From assembly GCF_016632365.1 (NCBI RefSeq), contig NZ_JAEPBH010000022.1:1-52383 (forward strand): a stretch of 52,383 nucleotides of DNA, in the 5' to 3' direction. Origin of the DNA: Tenebrionibacter intestinalis. Lineage in GTDB: Bacteria; Pseudomonadota; Gammaproteobacteria; Enterobacterales; Enterobacteriaceae. The notes below the pieces were generated by a model. The model was not told the origin of the DNA, did not search any database, and saw only the letters and a program-made list of their open reading frames with translations. Made by a program: the position numbers and the translations under genes. Shown here piece after piece: positions 25,962 to 34,915 of this stretch. Position 1 is the stretch's first letter. Each line of letters opens with the position of its first letter.

Positions 25962-27212
25962 TTATATGCCGCTATCGGCGTCCATTTCGTCAAAGCTCGG
26001 CGGCAGCGCCGGCGTAGTGGTAAAAAAGCTGGCGGCAGCGCGATACACCGACCGGTAGCCGGTTCGTCGCCATAGTTTTTGCGCCACGTAGACCAGCTTC
26101 GGGTTGTGCTCTTCAGCTTCGGCAATCGCCGCCTGGATAGTCTCTTCCCAGTGCGCGCGAACGGCGGGCGCATCGGCGTTATCCACAGCCGCGCGCCAGC
26201 GCGCATGGAGATTTGCGAGCGTCGCGCTGTCTGGCACATCGCCGCTGGAAAACAAAATGCCCAGCATGCCTTGCCAGAAACAGCGGGCCACGCTGCGGCG
26301 CTGCGCCTTTGGCAAACGAGAGGCAATTTCTTCCATCGCGTGCAGCGAGGTAATGAGGTGCAGATTCACAAAATCGCCAGGGCGCGCCAGGTAGATAATG
26401 GCCGCGCAGTAGTGCAGCCCCAGCCAGACATCATCCAGCGAAGCGTTCAGCAGCCAGCCCGGCGTCGCATCCATCAGCGGGTGCCCCTGCGCCAGCGCCA
26501 TAGCAACACGGTATTGCAGGCCGGAACGCTTAAGCTCCGGATGGCACTGCGCCTTTTCCGGCGCAATATCGCCGCGCTGTATTTGCGCGGCCCATGCCTG
26601 AAACGCGGCCGGATCCTGCTCCAGCATTTTCACTACGGCAATCAGCGATTCGATTGCGTTAGCGCCCGCAACCCGTTCGCTATCATGCTGACGCTGCGGA
26701 TGGCAGGACACCCAGGAAAACACCATATAAGCCAACCCTTCGGTTATCATGCGCGGGTGCCCGTAATCCAGCCCCCAGCCAAGATGAATGGTGGCGTGAG
26801 TAAATGCTCCGGCCCAGCCGGGCAGCAGTTCCGGCATCCACCGGGCCAGCACGGCATCAAGGCCATCGCGCGCGATGGCGGCGTCAAAAAATTCGCACAG
26901 ACTGGAAAAGCTGGTGCGCTGCCCCCGTAGCGAAAGGCAGTTTGCCTGCGTCACCGCAACGCGTGAGGGGCGCTTTGGCTCAAGCCCGAAACCGTACGTA
27001 GTTTCATGCGCGTATTGCCGGTAATACGCCTCAATGCGCTCCGCGCTGGCGTTAAGGCCCGCCAGCGCCACCACGGCATGCTTGTTGTGATTGGTTAAAT
27101 GGCCATTAAATTCAATATGATGCGAGGCATCTGCGAGCAGCGCGTCAATGCGGGCGAGGCGGTTTTGACAGGCGTCAACCGTCCTCTCCGGGGAAGAGAT
27201 AAAAGATGTCAT
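25962..27212 (-). CDS. Questin oxidase-like protein
   Basis: The 416-residue protein resembles the questin oxidase-like family (DUF4243): an N-terminal SHHIEFNGHLTNHNKHAVVA, GYDAGWA-like 'LPGWAGAFTHATIHLGWGLD', and a later VNLHLITSLHAMEEI. Fungal members perform cofactor-poor Baeyer-Villiger-type ring opening of anthraquinones; bacterial members are little studied. It lies between indB and indC on the same strand, 59 bases after its neighbour on either side, so it is likely a tailoring enzyme in the pigment or antimetabolite pathway (inference). Conserved His residues (NGHLTNHNKHA, THATIHLGWG) are present. It is not part of the classical indABC set I know from Dickeya. Confidence 0.7.
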   Translation of the reverse strand: MTSFISSPERTVDACQNRLARIDALLADASHHIEFNGHLTNHNKHAVVALAGLNASAERIEAYYRQYAHETTYGFGLEPKRPSRVAVTQANCLSLRGQRTSFSSLCEFFDAAIARDGLDAVLARWMPELLPGWAGAFTHATIHLGWGLDYGHPRMITEGLAYMVFSWVSCHPQRQHDSERVAGANAIESLIAVVKMLEQDPAAFQAWAAQIQRGDIAPEKAQCHPELKRSGLQYRVAMALAQGHPLMDATPGWLLNASLDDVWLGLHYCAAIIYLARPGDFVNLHLITSLHAMEEIASRLPKAQRRSVARCFWQGMLGILFSSGDVPDSATLANLHARWRAAVDNADAPAVRAHWEETIQAAIAEAEEHNPKLVYVAQKLWRRTGYRSVYRAAASFFTTTPALPPSFDEMDADSGI

Positions 27213-27233
27213 AGTATGTTTACTCCGGATAAA

Positions 27234-27257
27234 GGCGAATGCCTGGCGGCATTCGCC
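27234..27257. repeat. REP-like hairpin between indB and the questin-oxidase-like gene
   Basis: A perfect 10-bp stem (GGCGAATGCC / GGCATTCGCC) with a 4-base loop, preceded by CCGGATAA, resembles enterobacterial REP/PU hairpins. It may lower downstream expression or stabilise the upstream message. Confidence 0.5.
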
Positions 27258-27272
27258 GGGTTTGAATCATGT

Positions 27273-27959
27273 TCAGGCAGACAACAGAGGTTGAGGCTGT
27301 AAAGACAAAATTGTCTCAACGGTCTGATCAAATTGCGTGGCGATATGCAGCGGCGCTATCTGCTCAAGCTGCTCGCGCCCGTGTACGCCCCAGGTGACGC
27401 CCAGGCCGTGGATGCCTGCCTGGCGCGCCATCTGCAAATCATGCGTGGTATCGCCAACCATACAGGTCGACGATGCGGGCGTTTGAAACGCCGCCATCAG
27501 CGTCAGCGCCATCTCCGGGTGCGGCTTGGGGTTAGCTACGTCATCGGCGCCAAGCACTTTAGCGAAGTAATGCAGCAGCCCCGCCGCATCCAGTAGCGCA
27601 AACGCGCTCTTTGAGACTTTACTGGTGGCGACAGCCAGCGTTACGCCGCTGGCGCGCAGTTTTTCCAGCCCATCAATCACCCCCGCAAAGACCAACTGCG
27701 GCGCAATCGGCAGCACCTGCTCGCGAAAGGCTTGCTGGTAGGCCGACACCAGCGCCGGAATACGCGGATCCTCTTTCGCCATCCCCATCAGGCGGGTAAA
27801 CGCCACCTCCAGCGGCAGACCGATGGTATGGCGAATCGCCGTTTCATCCACCGCATCCAGCGCGTTATCACGCAGCACGCTGCCAAAGGCGCGCACAATA
27901 CCGGACGGCGTATCCACCAGCGTGCCGTCAAGATCGAAAATCGCCAGTAACTTCGCCAT
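27273..27959 (-). CDS. indB: HAD-family phosphatase of the indigoidine cluster
   Basis: This 228-residue haloacid-dehalogenase phosphatase has FDLDGTLVDTP (nucleophile Asp) at the N terminus, VATSKVSKSA (motif II), ANPKPHPEMAL (Lys) and MVGDTTHDLQMARQAG (motif IV). IndB homologues occur with indA and indC in indigoidine clusters. In related C-nucleoside (minimycin) biosynthesis an IndA/IndB-type protein pair acts on phosphorylated riboside intermediates. The start lies one base after the indA stop, so the genes are coupled. It probably dephosphorylates the product or substrate of IndA (inference from the family). Confidence 0.85.
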   Translation of the reverse strand: MAKLLAIFDLDGTLVDTPSGIVRAFGSVLRDNALDAVDETAIRHTIGLPLEVAFTRLMGMAKEDPRIPALVSAYQQAFREQVLPIAPQLVFAGVIDGLEKLRASGVTLAVATSKVSKSAFALLDAAGLLHYFAKVLGADDVANPKPHPEMALTLMAAFQTPASSTCMVGDTTHDLQMARQAGIHGLGVTWGVHGREQLEQIAPLHIATQFDQTVETILSLQPQPLLSA

Positions 27960-27960
27960 T

Positions 27961-28908
27961 TCAGCCCCCGCTCCTGAGAAATTCAGCGTGGGCGACCGCC
28001 AGGCGCGCGCCTACCGCCGCGTTGCTGATAAGCACCGACATGTTGGCTTTTACCGTGCGGCCTTGCGTCGCTTGCGCTACGGCGCGCATCAAATACGGCG
28101 TTGCGCCCGGCCCGCGAATGCCCTCACGCTCCGCCTGCCTGGCGGCGGCCTGAATAATCTCCTCCACTTCATCGCGATCGATGGCGTTTTCTTTATCAAT
28201 TGGCGCGGTAATGAGCACAGCGCTGTTGTTGCCAAGGCGCCAGTGATGTTCAATGGCGCTTGCGACTTCCAGCGCATCATCCATACGATGCGGGCTGCGG
28301 TAGCCGCTGCTCTCACAATAAAACGCCGGAAAATCGTCGGACTGCCAGGCTATCAACGGCACACACTGCGTTTCCAGGTATTCCAGCGTCAACCCCAGGT
28401 CGAGTATGCTCTTCGCCCCCGCGCACACTACCGCCACTTTTGAGCGTGTAAACTGAATCAGGTCGGCAGAAATATCCATGCTCTTTTGCGCGCCGCGGTG
28501 TACGCCGCCAATTCCCGCTGAAGCGAAAAATGCCACGCCCGCCTGGTCTGCCGCCACAATTGATGACGCGACAGTTGTCGCCCCCATGCCGCGACGCGCC
28601 AGGATAACCGGAATATCACGGCTGGTAGTTTTAGGAATTCCCTTCACCGACGCAAAGCGATCGATATCCTGTTCGGTCATGCCAATTACGAATTTGCCGT
28701 TCTCAATGCCCACAGTGGCAGGCACAGCGCCTTCATTACGCACGGCTTGCTCAATTTTCATGGCCGTAGCGACATTTTCCGGGTAAGGCAAACCATGCGC
28801 TATCACCGTTGATTCCAGCGCAACAACCGGTTTGCCGGAATTGAGCGCATCAAGCACCTCTTCGCTATATTGTAATAACTCTGTGTTTGTATATTTACTC
28901 ATTTTCAT
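27961..28908 (-). CDS. indA: Pseudouridine-5'-phosphate glycosidase family protein (IndA)
   Basis: The 315-residue protein clearly belongs to the PsuG/IndA family: [67 protein letters not shown], and a C-terminal [17 protein letters not shown]. Family members make or break the C-C bond between ribose-5-phosphate and a base. In indigoidine clusters IndA accompanies IndC and is linked to C-nucleoside formation. The length equals that of known members (about 305-315). Its ATG overlaps the tautomerase stop (ATGA), and indB follows after one base, so it sits in the middle of a tightly coupled operon. Confidence 0.9.
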   Translation of the reverse strand: MKMSKYTNTELLQYSEEVLDALNSGKPVVALESTVIAHGLPYPENVATAMKIEQAVRNEGAVPATVGIENGKFVIGMTEQDIDRFASVKGIPKTTSRDIPVILARRGMGATTVASSIVAADQAGVAFFASAGIGGVHRGAQKSMDISADLIQFTRSKVAVVCAGAKSILDLGLTLEYLETQCVPLIAWQSDDFPAFYCESSGYRSPHRMDDALEVASAIEHHWRLGNNSAVLITAPIDKENAIDRDEVEEIIQAAARQAEREGIRGPGATPYLMRAVAQATQGRTVKANMSVLISNAAVGARLAVAHAEFLRSGG

Positions 28909-29147
28909 ACCGTTTCATTAGTGGCGTTATAATCTGGAAACGTGTGTATAAACGCGTTTTCACCCAGAATTTCTTTTTCATAAACATCCGTCATCCATAT
29001 TTCTGGCGCAACAGGTTTGAACGCAACAGAAATAGCGCTTCGCGGACATTTAACGACATTCACAATAGCCTCAACAAATAATTCAGAGAGACGATCGCGC
29101 TGACTATCCGTTAATGACGGAAAATGTTTCATATTAATATGCGGCAC
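28905..29147 (-). CDS. 4-oxalocrotonate tautomerase-family (PptA-like) protein
   Basis: This 80-residue protein starts [14 protein letters not shown], exposing the catalytic N-terminal proline after Met removal. The GTG at 29147 was chosen as start because it puts Pro at position 2 and has AAGGGA just upstream; a longer frame (from 29165) would bury the proline. [20 protein letters not shown] matches the PptA pattern. Tautomerases of this type shift keto-enol or enamine-imine double bonds. It is coupled to indA by an ATGA overlap and is the first gene of the ind operon. A role in tautomerising a glutarimide-type intermediate is conceivable but unproven. Confidence 0.8.
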   Translation of the reverse strand: MPHINMKHFPSLTDSQRDRLSELFVEAIVNVVKCPRSAISVAFKPVAPEIWMTDVYEKEILGENAFIHTFPDYNATNETV

Positions 29148-29430
29148 TTTATTCCCTTTAATCACAGTGGGTTATGAATTAATTCGCAGGGAATGTTAAA
29201 GGATTGAAATAGTTTTAACAGCCGCCAATATGGAAAATAATAGTTTCCGGGCGGTAAACAATATTACTTAACCTGTTGTTATGAAAAGCACAACAAAAAA
29301 TCATACAGGCATATAATGGAGACAAATTTACAATTAATATAAGTAATAAAAGAAAAAGATTTAAGTAAAATCATAGAAACTACAGGTAACCACAAATTAA
29401 TTCATGCCTTTAGCTTCTATTTCATCCCAA
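29148..29430 (-). promoter_or_regulatory. AT-rich promoter region of the indigoidine-type operon
   Basis: About 280 bases without a gene, bounded upstream by the terminator of the PhnY-like gene, so the ind operon must start its own transcription here. The region is AT-rich, which fits silencing by H-NS-like proteins (inference). I cannot pick out a convincing -10/-35 pair. Confidence 0.4.
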
Positions 29431-29462
29431 AAAAAAGCTGCATAAATTTTCATTTATGCAGC
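29425..29462 (-). terminator. Rho-independent terminator of the PhnY-like gene
   Basis: A perfect 10-bp stem, GCTGCATAAA / TTTATGCAGC (29437-29462), with a 6-base loop is followed on the minus strand by eight T residues. It ends leftward transcription shortly after the PhnY-like gene. Confidence 0.85.
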
Positions 29463-29504
29463 CTGCGAATATTATTAATGGCCGAAGAGGATTATTTAAC
29501 GCAT

Positions 29505-30812
29505 TTATCGGCAATGTTCTCTGCCAGGAAATCGCTTTTTAAGATTATTTTCAGCCATTGCGTCGGGATCGCGGACAGGTAATGCCTTATCGCCTGTGAT
29601 GAATGATGCATTAAGCTTCTGTTTTGCGCCGTTAACTTGCTCAATAGCCTCCTCCACATGAGTAAACGCCATAACGGAAACGACCGGGCCGGACGTTTCG
29701 CCGGTAATAACCGGCATATCCGGCGTAATGCGCGTCAATACCGTTGCCGACAGCGATGCGCCGCAACGCTCATTGCCGCTAACGCAGGTTGCTCCCAACG
29801 CCAGAGAAAGAGCGATACGCTGCTCCGTTTCGGCCGCGCTCACGGCGTCTATCATCGTTCCAAGCCTTACCTGCGGATCCAGAGGATCGCCGACGCGCCA
29901 CGCGCGCGCCTCTTTGGCCAGGCAGCGCACAAATTCATCATGGCAACGCTTATCGACCCAAAGCCGCTTCACAGCGCCAAAGCGCCGCCCTGAACAAAAA
30001 AACGCGCCGCGCGCCGCCAGCGCCGCCGTCGCCTGTAAATCAACATCAGCGCAAACAATTAAGGCATCGCTGACCCCTGTCTCCATAACCAGCCGCCCGG
30101 CAGGCGCATGGCAGGCCATTTCACGCGCCTGCGTTTCCATACCGGTAAAAGAGATGAAATCAACGCCGTAATGTGCAGCCGCCACTTCAATAAACAGCGC
30201 ATCGGCGCAGTTAACCAGGGTGAACACAGGTTCAGGCATGCCCGCTTCCAGCAGCAGCATACGCAGCGCACGAGCGCTGAGGGGGGTTTTTGAGGAGGGT
30301 TTCACAACAATGCGGTTATTGGTCGCAATAGCCAGCGCCGCACTATACAACACCCGGCTTAACGGATGGTGAAAAGAGGTCACCACGGCCGCCACGCCGC
30401 ACAACGCGCCACAGAAATGGCGCGCCAGCGAACTATTTACGGGAAGAACGCCATCACAAAGCGCCGCCTCCTGCCCGAACAGCGCCACCAGCATGCTGTG
30501 GTTCAAAAGCGCGCAGGCGTTATCCACTTTATATACGCTATCGTGCAAACTTAGCCCCGATTCGGCGCTAATAAGCCGGGCTATATCCAGTTTACGCTGT
30601 ATCAGCAGTTGACGGGCGCGGCTTAGGATCTCCCGTCGCGCTTCGGGCGTTAACCGGGGCCGAAACGCCCAGGCGGCATCCAGCTTTTCAAGCACGCGCT
30701 TGCGGCCGTCAGTGGCAAGCTCGGTAATCACTTCGTTATTCCACGGGTTGCGCACAACGATACTCTGCTGGGCCAGCATCTCACCCGCAATGCCAGAATT
30801 CGTTACTGACAT
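29505..30812 (-). pseudogene. Degenerate PhnY-like (phosphonoacetaldehyde) aldehyde dehydrogenase
   Basis: The 435-residue ORF aligns along its length with aldehyde dehydrogenases, best with phosphonoacetaldehyde dehydrogenase PhnY: IVVRNPWNNEVITEL, LTPEARREILSRA, LISAESGLSLHDSVY, TNNRIVVKPSSKTPLSA, ISFTGMETQ, and TRITPDMPVITGETSGPVVS. At the catalytic site the family has GQRCTAVKR; here it reads GRRFGAVKR, so the nucleophilic Cys is Phe. The C-terminal ~45 residues of the family are missing, replaced by an unrelated tail (AENNLKKRFPGREHCR). The frame is otherwise intact with a good ribosome-binding site (AGGTGAG). It is either a decaying gene or a protein with a non-enzymatic role; I favour decay because the neighbouring PEP-mutase gene is also damaged. 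Confidence 0.7.
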
Positions 30813-30949
30813 AACTTCTCACCTGAAGAAGAAAACTGTTCTACGGTATGCCGGAATAGAAAATTCCTGATTACAGCCTGACGCTTACGCGAATCGTAAC
30901 GAACGTTTTTTTCCTGAAGCCCGCCTCAATATGAAAAGCCGTAAATTGC

Positions 30950-31730
30950 CGGCCTCATCGCAGGCTATGCGCAGCAAGGCGCTCCATCGCTGGAAAATTC
31001 TGCCCAAAGCCGCCATCAGCATGTAACCAGTCCGACGTTTGCGCGCCGCCGTAACCGGCATCCAGGGTTTTTGTTGCGCGTATCACAACGGAAACGCCTG
31101 CGTTATCAAAACCTGTAGCGGCACGCTGGAGTACTGGCTTGAGACAATGATGACCGGCACATTGTGACGCCAGCGATACATAAATTCCGCAATTTCCAGC
31201 CCGTGCGCTTTCTGAGAATGCAGCAATACCGCATCCACACCCGCTTTTTGCAGCGCGTCGCAGCGGTCGAGCGCCGCCTGCATCCCTTTGCCGCTCGCCA
31301 GCGCGCCACAGCGGGCAATAAGGAGAATATCGTTACCCGCCGCCGCCTTCGCCGCCCGTATCTGCCGGCAGTTCTCATTTATTGTATCCGAAGCCCACGG
31401 CAGATCGGATTCTGCCCCGTCTTCGATACACACCCCGGCGACGCCAAGCCGCCGCAGTTGTTGAACCGTAATGACCAGATCGCCGTATCCTCTGCCTATA
31501 TCCAGCAAAGTGGGAATTGTCAGCATGCCGCACAGCGCGCCAACGCGTTTTAGCACATTGCGCCACGCCAGCTCGCTGTTAATACACGGGACCTGCTCTG
31601 CAACAGAAATCCAGACGCCCTTAAAACCTTCATGCTCCGCTAACGCAGCAGATTGTTCATCGTAAACGCCCGGCAGAAATTCCATTTTTGAGCTTCTGAA
31701 GACGGTCTTTAATCCTTCTACTTTATTCAT
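30950..31730 (-). pseudogene. Degenerate phosphoenolpyruvate mutase-like gene, frameshifted near the 3' end
   Basis: The intact part (31083-31730, 215 residues, ATG behind AGGGTG) belongs to the PEP mutase/isocitrate lyase superfamily: FLPGVYDEQSAALAEHEGFK corresponds to the family's EAHNGLSAKI segment, DIGRGYGDLVITVQQL to DTGYGNxNN, and GVAGVCIEDG to the EDKxxxxxNS motif, which is lost here. About 75 C-terminal residues are missing. After the stop a different frame reads VIRATKTLDAGYGG, which could be the displaced VIxANxxLRA segment, suggesting a frameshift near 31083. PEP mutase starts phosphonate synthesis. Beside a PhnY-like gene this looks like the remnant of a phosphonate locus. Confidence 0.65.
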
Positions 31731-31806
31731 TTCACCCTGCCTGCAATGCGCCACTGGCGCATATTGAGACTAACGACACATAACGACTCGGCCAAAACCG
31801 GCTCCC

Positions 31807-32289
31807 CTAAATCTTTTTCACCGCCAGCGGCGCGGGATTTGGTTGTATCGTCGCTCTGGCCTTTCTCAATGCCGAAAGTTTGGATACCCAAATACCCGCG
31901 ATAATTAGCGTGACGCCTGCAAATTTCATCCAGAGACTGCCTGTGGAATGAAGAAGCTGGTCGATAGCCACGCCAGAAATCATTTGCCCGCTGATAATGA
32001 GCATAGCGGCCTGTGTGGATCCTGTACGAGGAAGTATGTAGCTATTGATGGTGACAAACAGCGCGCCCAGCGCTCCGCCTACATAGGCGTACCACGGCGC
32101 GTTAAAGTGAAAACCAGAAAAACCGTCATTCATCGCAAAAATGACGACGGTTAAAAATAAAAAACCCACGATGTGGTTCCAGAGCGAAGCGTAGAAGGCG
32201 CTGCGCGCCATACCCAGCCGCCCGTTTACCGACCGACTCAGGCTAATGCATACGCCGTTAAGCAGCGCGATAGCGATATATATAAGCAT
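31807..32289 (-). CDS. Small DMT-superfamily membrane protein (YdcZ/DUF606), second of a pair
   Basis: The 160-residue hydrophobic protein has about five predicted membrane helices (for example FLFLTVVIFAM, ALGALFVTINSYILP and LIIAGIWVSKLSAL). It carries the DUF606 hallmark regions: ISLSRSVNGRLG, and AAMLIISGQMISGVAIDQ. DUF606 proteins often occur as adjacent pairs of ~150 residues that presumably form a heterodimer equivalent to one 10-helix DMT transporter. It follows its partner by four bases. It probably exports or imports a small metabolite; the substrate is unknown. A short basic tail (RKARATIQPN) faces the cytoplasm if the topology is as usual. Confidence 0.75.
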   Translation of the reverse strand: MLIYIAIALLNGVCISLSRSVNGRLGMARSAFYASLWNHIVGFLFLTVVIFAMNDGFSGFHFNAPWYAYVGGALGALFVTINSYILPRTGSTQAAMLIISGQMISGVAIDQLLHSTGSLWMKFAGVTLIIAGIWVSKLSALRKARATIQPNPAPLAVKKI

Positions 32290-32293
32290 AAAA

Positions 32294-32755
32294 TTATCTG
32301 TACATAATAAGGAGGGCGCTGCCGCATAAAATCAGGGCGACGGAAAACAGATCCAGTAACGTAAAGCGGCATTTGATAACGCCAAACCAGCCGCGAAGAT
32401 CGGAAACCAGGCCAAAAAGAATTTGTCCGGTCAGCATCAGCCCCAGCGATCCTGCCAACGCCAGCGGGCTGTTAACCGCAATAGCCGCCAGCAGCACAGT
32501 TAACGCGCCGGGAATACCGCCAAGGTAGCTCCAAAGCGGCGCCTTCTTCACAAAGGCAGGCCTGACGCCCGCCTGCGTCGGCCGCCGGTTCACCAATAAC
32601 AGTAGCCAGGCAACGACGGCGCCGGAACCGTGGGCAAACCAGGACGCAATCAGCGGCGAACTCCACATGGCGAGGTAGCTGTTGGTTGTGATCATGGCCG
32701 TTAACAGCACGCCAGCGCCCACTGCCAACAGTAGAATGCTGCTATGGATACGCAT
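32294..32755 (-). CDS. Small DMT-superfamily membrane protein (YdcZ/DUF606), first of a pair
   Basis: The 153-residue protein is the partner of the downstream DUF606 gene, with about five membrane helices (LLLAVGAGVLLTAMI, GSGAVVAWLLLL, GIPGALTVLLAAIAV, LFSVALILCGSALLIM). LAGSLGLMLTGQILFGLVSD matches the family's conserved fourth-helix region. It is transcribed leftward and divergently from the LysR regulator, which begins about 100 bases away and is the obvious candidate to control it (inference). Confidence 0.75.
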   Translation of the reverse strand: MRIHSSILLLAVGAGVLLTAMITTNSYLAMWSSPLIASWFAHGSGAVVAWLLLLVNRRPTQAGVRPAFVKKAPLWSYLGGIPGALTVLLAAIAVNSPLALAGSLGLMLTGQILFGLVSDLRGWFGVIKCRFTLLDLFSVALILCGSALLIMYR

Positions 32756-32859
32756 AGCCTATAACTCCTTTACGTTAGGGTTACTATTCTAAAGAAAAGG
32801 CAAATGGGGTATAACCAGGGTTGGAAGAAACAGATTGTTTACGAGGCGTTGACAAAATA

Positions 32860-33774
32860 ATGGATAATTTCGCAACTATACCGTTCTTTATCGCGGTTGT
32901 TGAAACAGGCAGTTTTTCCGCCGCTGCCAAAAAACTGTCCATTACCAAATCCGCCGTCAGTAAACGCATCAGCCAGTTTGAAGACGATCTGGGCATCCGC
33001 CTGCTAAACCGCACCACGCGCAAACTCAGCCTGACCGAAGCCGGGGTGAAGTACTACGAATATGTACGTGCCGCCAGCCAGTTGGCAAAAGAGGGCGAAG
33101 ACGCCATTTCACGTATGCAGGACCGGGCGCAGGGGCTGTTGAGAATCTCGGTGCCAATGGTCTTCGGCCGTTTGCACATAGCGCCGCTGATGCCGAAATT
33201 TTTACAGGAAAATCCGCAGATAGAAGTTCATATGTCGATGGATGACCGCATGGTCGATCTGGTCGGAGAAGGGTTTGATATGGGCATACGCATCGGCCAG
33301 CTCAGCGACTCTTCGCTTATTGCTCGTCCGTTATCGCCATGCAGCAGCGTGCTGTGCGCCTCGCCTGATTACCTGCGCCAGCACGGCGAACCGAAAACGC
33401 TGGAAGATTTACAGCACCACAATTGCCTGTTTTACTCCTATTTTCGCGGCGGCGCGGCATGGAGCTTTACCGGCCCTGGCGGGCTGGAACGCTTTATTCC
33501 ACGCGGCAACTATCAGGTCAATAACAGCGAAGTGCTTTACGAAGCGCTGCTGGCTGGCATGGGTATTTGCCAGATGCCAAAATTTATTATCGGCCCGGCG
33601 CTGGCAGACGGGCGGCTGGTGCCGCTGCTCCCGGATTATCACCTGCCGCTGCACAACGTGTATGCCGTTTACCCGCAGCGCCGCTTTATGCCGGAAAAGA
33701 TGCGCCTGCTGCTGGAGTTCTTCGCGCAGCAGTTTAACGAAACGTCCGCATACCGGTTAACTTACGAAAACTGA
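32860..33774 (+). CDS. LysR-family transcription regulator
   Basis: The 304-residue protein has the classic LysR N-terminal winged helix (VVETGSFSAAAKKLSITKSA, VSKRISQFEDDLGIRLLNRT) and a substrate-binding domain (LLRISVPMVFGRLHIAPLMP, FDMGIRIGQLSDSSLIARPL). This is the CrgA/AaeR-like subgroup with 'TTRKLSLTEAG'. The ATG at 32860 was chosen because it gives the canonical MDNFATIPFFIAV start; upstream in-frame codons add 13 unrelated residues. It is divergent from the DUF606 pair, the typical LysR arrangement with its target genes. The effector cannot be predicted. Confidence 0.9.
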   Translation: MDNFATIPFFIAVVETGSFSAAAKKLSITKSAVSKRISQFEDDLGIRLLNRTTRKLSLTEAGVKYYEYVRAASQLAKEGEDAISRMQDRAQGLLRISVPMVFGRLHIAPLMPKFLQENPQIEVHMSMDDRMVDLVGEGFDMGIRIGQLSDSSLIARPLSPCSSVLCASPDYLRQHGEPKTLEDLQHHNCLFYSYFRGGAAWSFTGPGGLERFIPRGNYQVNNSEVLYEALLAGMGICQMPKFIIGPALADGRLVPLLPDYHLPLHNVYAVYPQRRFMPEKMRLLLEFFAQQFNETSAYRLTYEN

Positions 33775-33843
33775 CGCACGGCCCAACTTTTCCACGCATC
33801 GCCTGCGTGTACGACCGGCCGCGCCGCCGCGCCCGCCGGGCAT

Positions 33844-34617
33844 TCACCCCTTCGCATGCCAGTAAGCGACGGCGCGCAGAAGCTGCGGGTCAATCGCAGG
33901 CGTTTCAAACCGCGCGCTCAGCCGTTTAACCGCTTTGCCTTCGCCGGTAATCCACAAAAAGTAATCCTGCCGCGGCACCGTCAGGCGGCTCAGGCGGCGG
34001 GCGATGGCCTGCTCATCGCCGCCAACTACCCATTCAATATTAAAGCCGGACAGATGGGCCAGATACGCCTTGCTGGCTGCATCGGCCACGGCAACAATGG
34101 CGGTTATCTGCGCTGCATGGCCTGATACGCTCAGCGCTTCAAGCCTGCGGCGCAGCGCCGGCATGCCTGTTTCATCGCATACGTAAAGCTGCCAGCCATA
34201 CTGTTCAGGCACAATAAGCGATCCGCGCGGGCCGCCGATAAACAGCTTATCGCCAGGACGCGCCCGCTGTGCCCAGTTGCTGGCGACGCCGTCATCGTGA
34301 AGATAAAAATCGATCGCCAGTTCGTGACGCCCGGCATCATAAAGCGGCGTATAGTCGCGCGAAGGCGGCCGTTCATCGCTCTGCCAGACAATGCCTTCGT
34401 CTGTTGCCTGTGGAGGCTGAAAACTTGCCGGATCGTCCGGAAAAAAGAGTTTAATGTGATCGTCAAAGCCTGCGGAACTAAACCCCTCCAGCGCCGGGCC
34501 GCCAACAATAACGCGCTGAAAACCCGGCGCAACCCGCACGCTTTGTAACACGCTCAGGGTACGAAAGCGCAGCGCGTTACGCACGCGGCGCGGATATTTT
34601 TCTTTCTGACCTGTCAT
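33844..34617 (-). CDS. yqjH: NADPH-dependent ferric-chelate reductase YqjH
   Basis: The 257-residue siderophore-interacting protein (SIP/ViuB family) has an FAD-binding beta barrel with SRDYTPLYDAGRHELAIDFY, an LPxxG-like DKLFIGGPRGSLIV, and a C-terminal NADPH-binding part ending YFLWITGEGKAVKRL. E. coli YqjH (254 residues) reduces ferric siderophore complexes in the cytoplasm. The ATG at 34617 fits a spacing of about six bases from AAGGTGA; a GTG three codons upstream is less likely. It is divergent from yqjI, its known repressor in E. coli, and a matching palindrome lies in each promoter. Confidence 0.9.
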   Translation of the reverse strand: MTGQKEKYPRRVRNALRFRTLSVLQSVRVAPGFQRVIVGGPALEGFSSAGFDDHIKLFFPDDPASFQPPQATDEGIVWQSDERPPSRDYTPLYDAGRHELAIDFYLHDDGVASNWAQRARPGDKLFIGGPRGSLIVPEQYGWQLYVCDETGMPALRRRLEALSVSGHAAQITAIVAVADAASKAYLAHLSGFNIEWVVGGDEQAIARRLSRLTVPRQDYFLWITGEGKAVKRLSARFETPAIDPQLLRAVAYWHAKG

Positions 34618-34713
34618 CTCATTCACCTTTATTCTACTCGCTATTGCCGCCCTTCAGGGCCAGTTGAGCGTTATCCGCTTATTACACACGCTTAACATAC
34701 GCCTGCCGCTAAC

Positions 34714-34723
34714 AGATATATCT
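34714..34723. promoter_or_regulatory. YqjI-type operator on the yqjH side
   Basis: The palindrome AGATATATCT is embedded in ACAGATATATCTAAAAA, about 90 bases upstream of yqjH. The same core and the same TAAAAA flank recur on the yqjI side, which supports a shared operator. Confidence 0.7.
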
Positions 34724-34888
34724 AAAAAGGCAGATTATTGATAATGATTTTTAATTACATTTAACGCAAGCGCTTTTTTTGCGCGAAAAATCGCCAAAAA
34801 TGTAGTCAGCTAACAACACATTGTTTTCATGACCCCATTTTTAATGGCGATATTGCGTATTGCTAAAATGCCGATCTCAGTTATAAAT

Positions 34889-34898
34889 AGATATATCT
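34889..34898. promoter_or_regulatory. YqjI-type operator and promoter of yqjI
   Basis: A second AGATATATCT lies about 18 bases upstream of the yqjI start. A fair promoter (TTGCTA, 16 bases, TATAAA) immediately precedes it, so a bound repressor would cover the transcription start. This fits the autorepression known for YqjI. Confidence 0.7.
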
Positions 34899-34915
34899 AA
34901 AAAAGAGGCAGGCTA

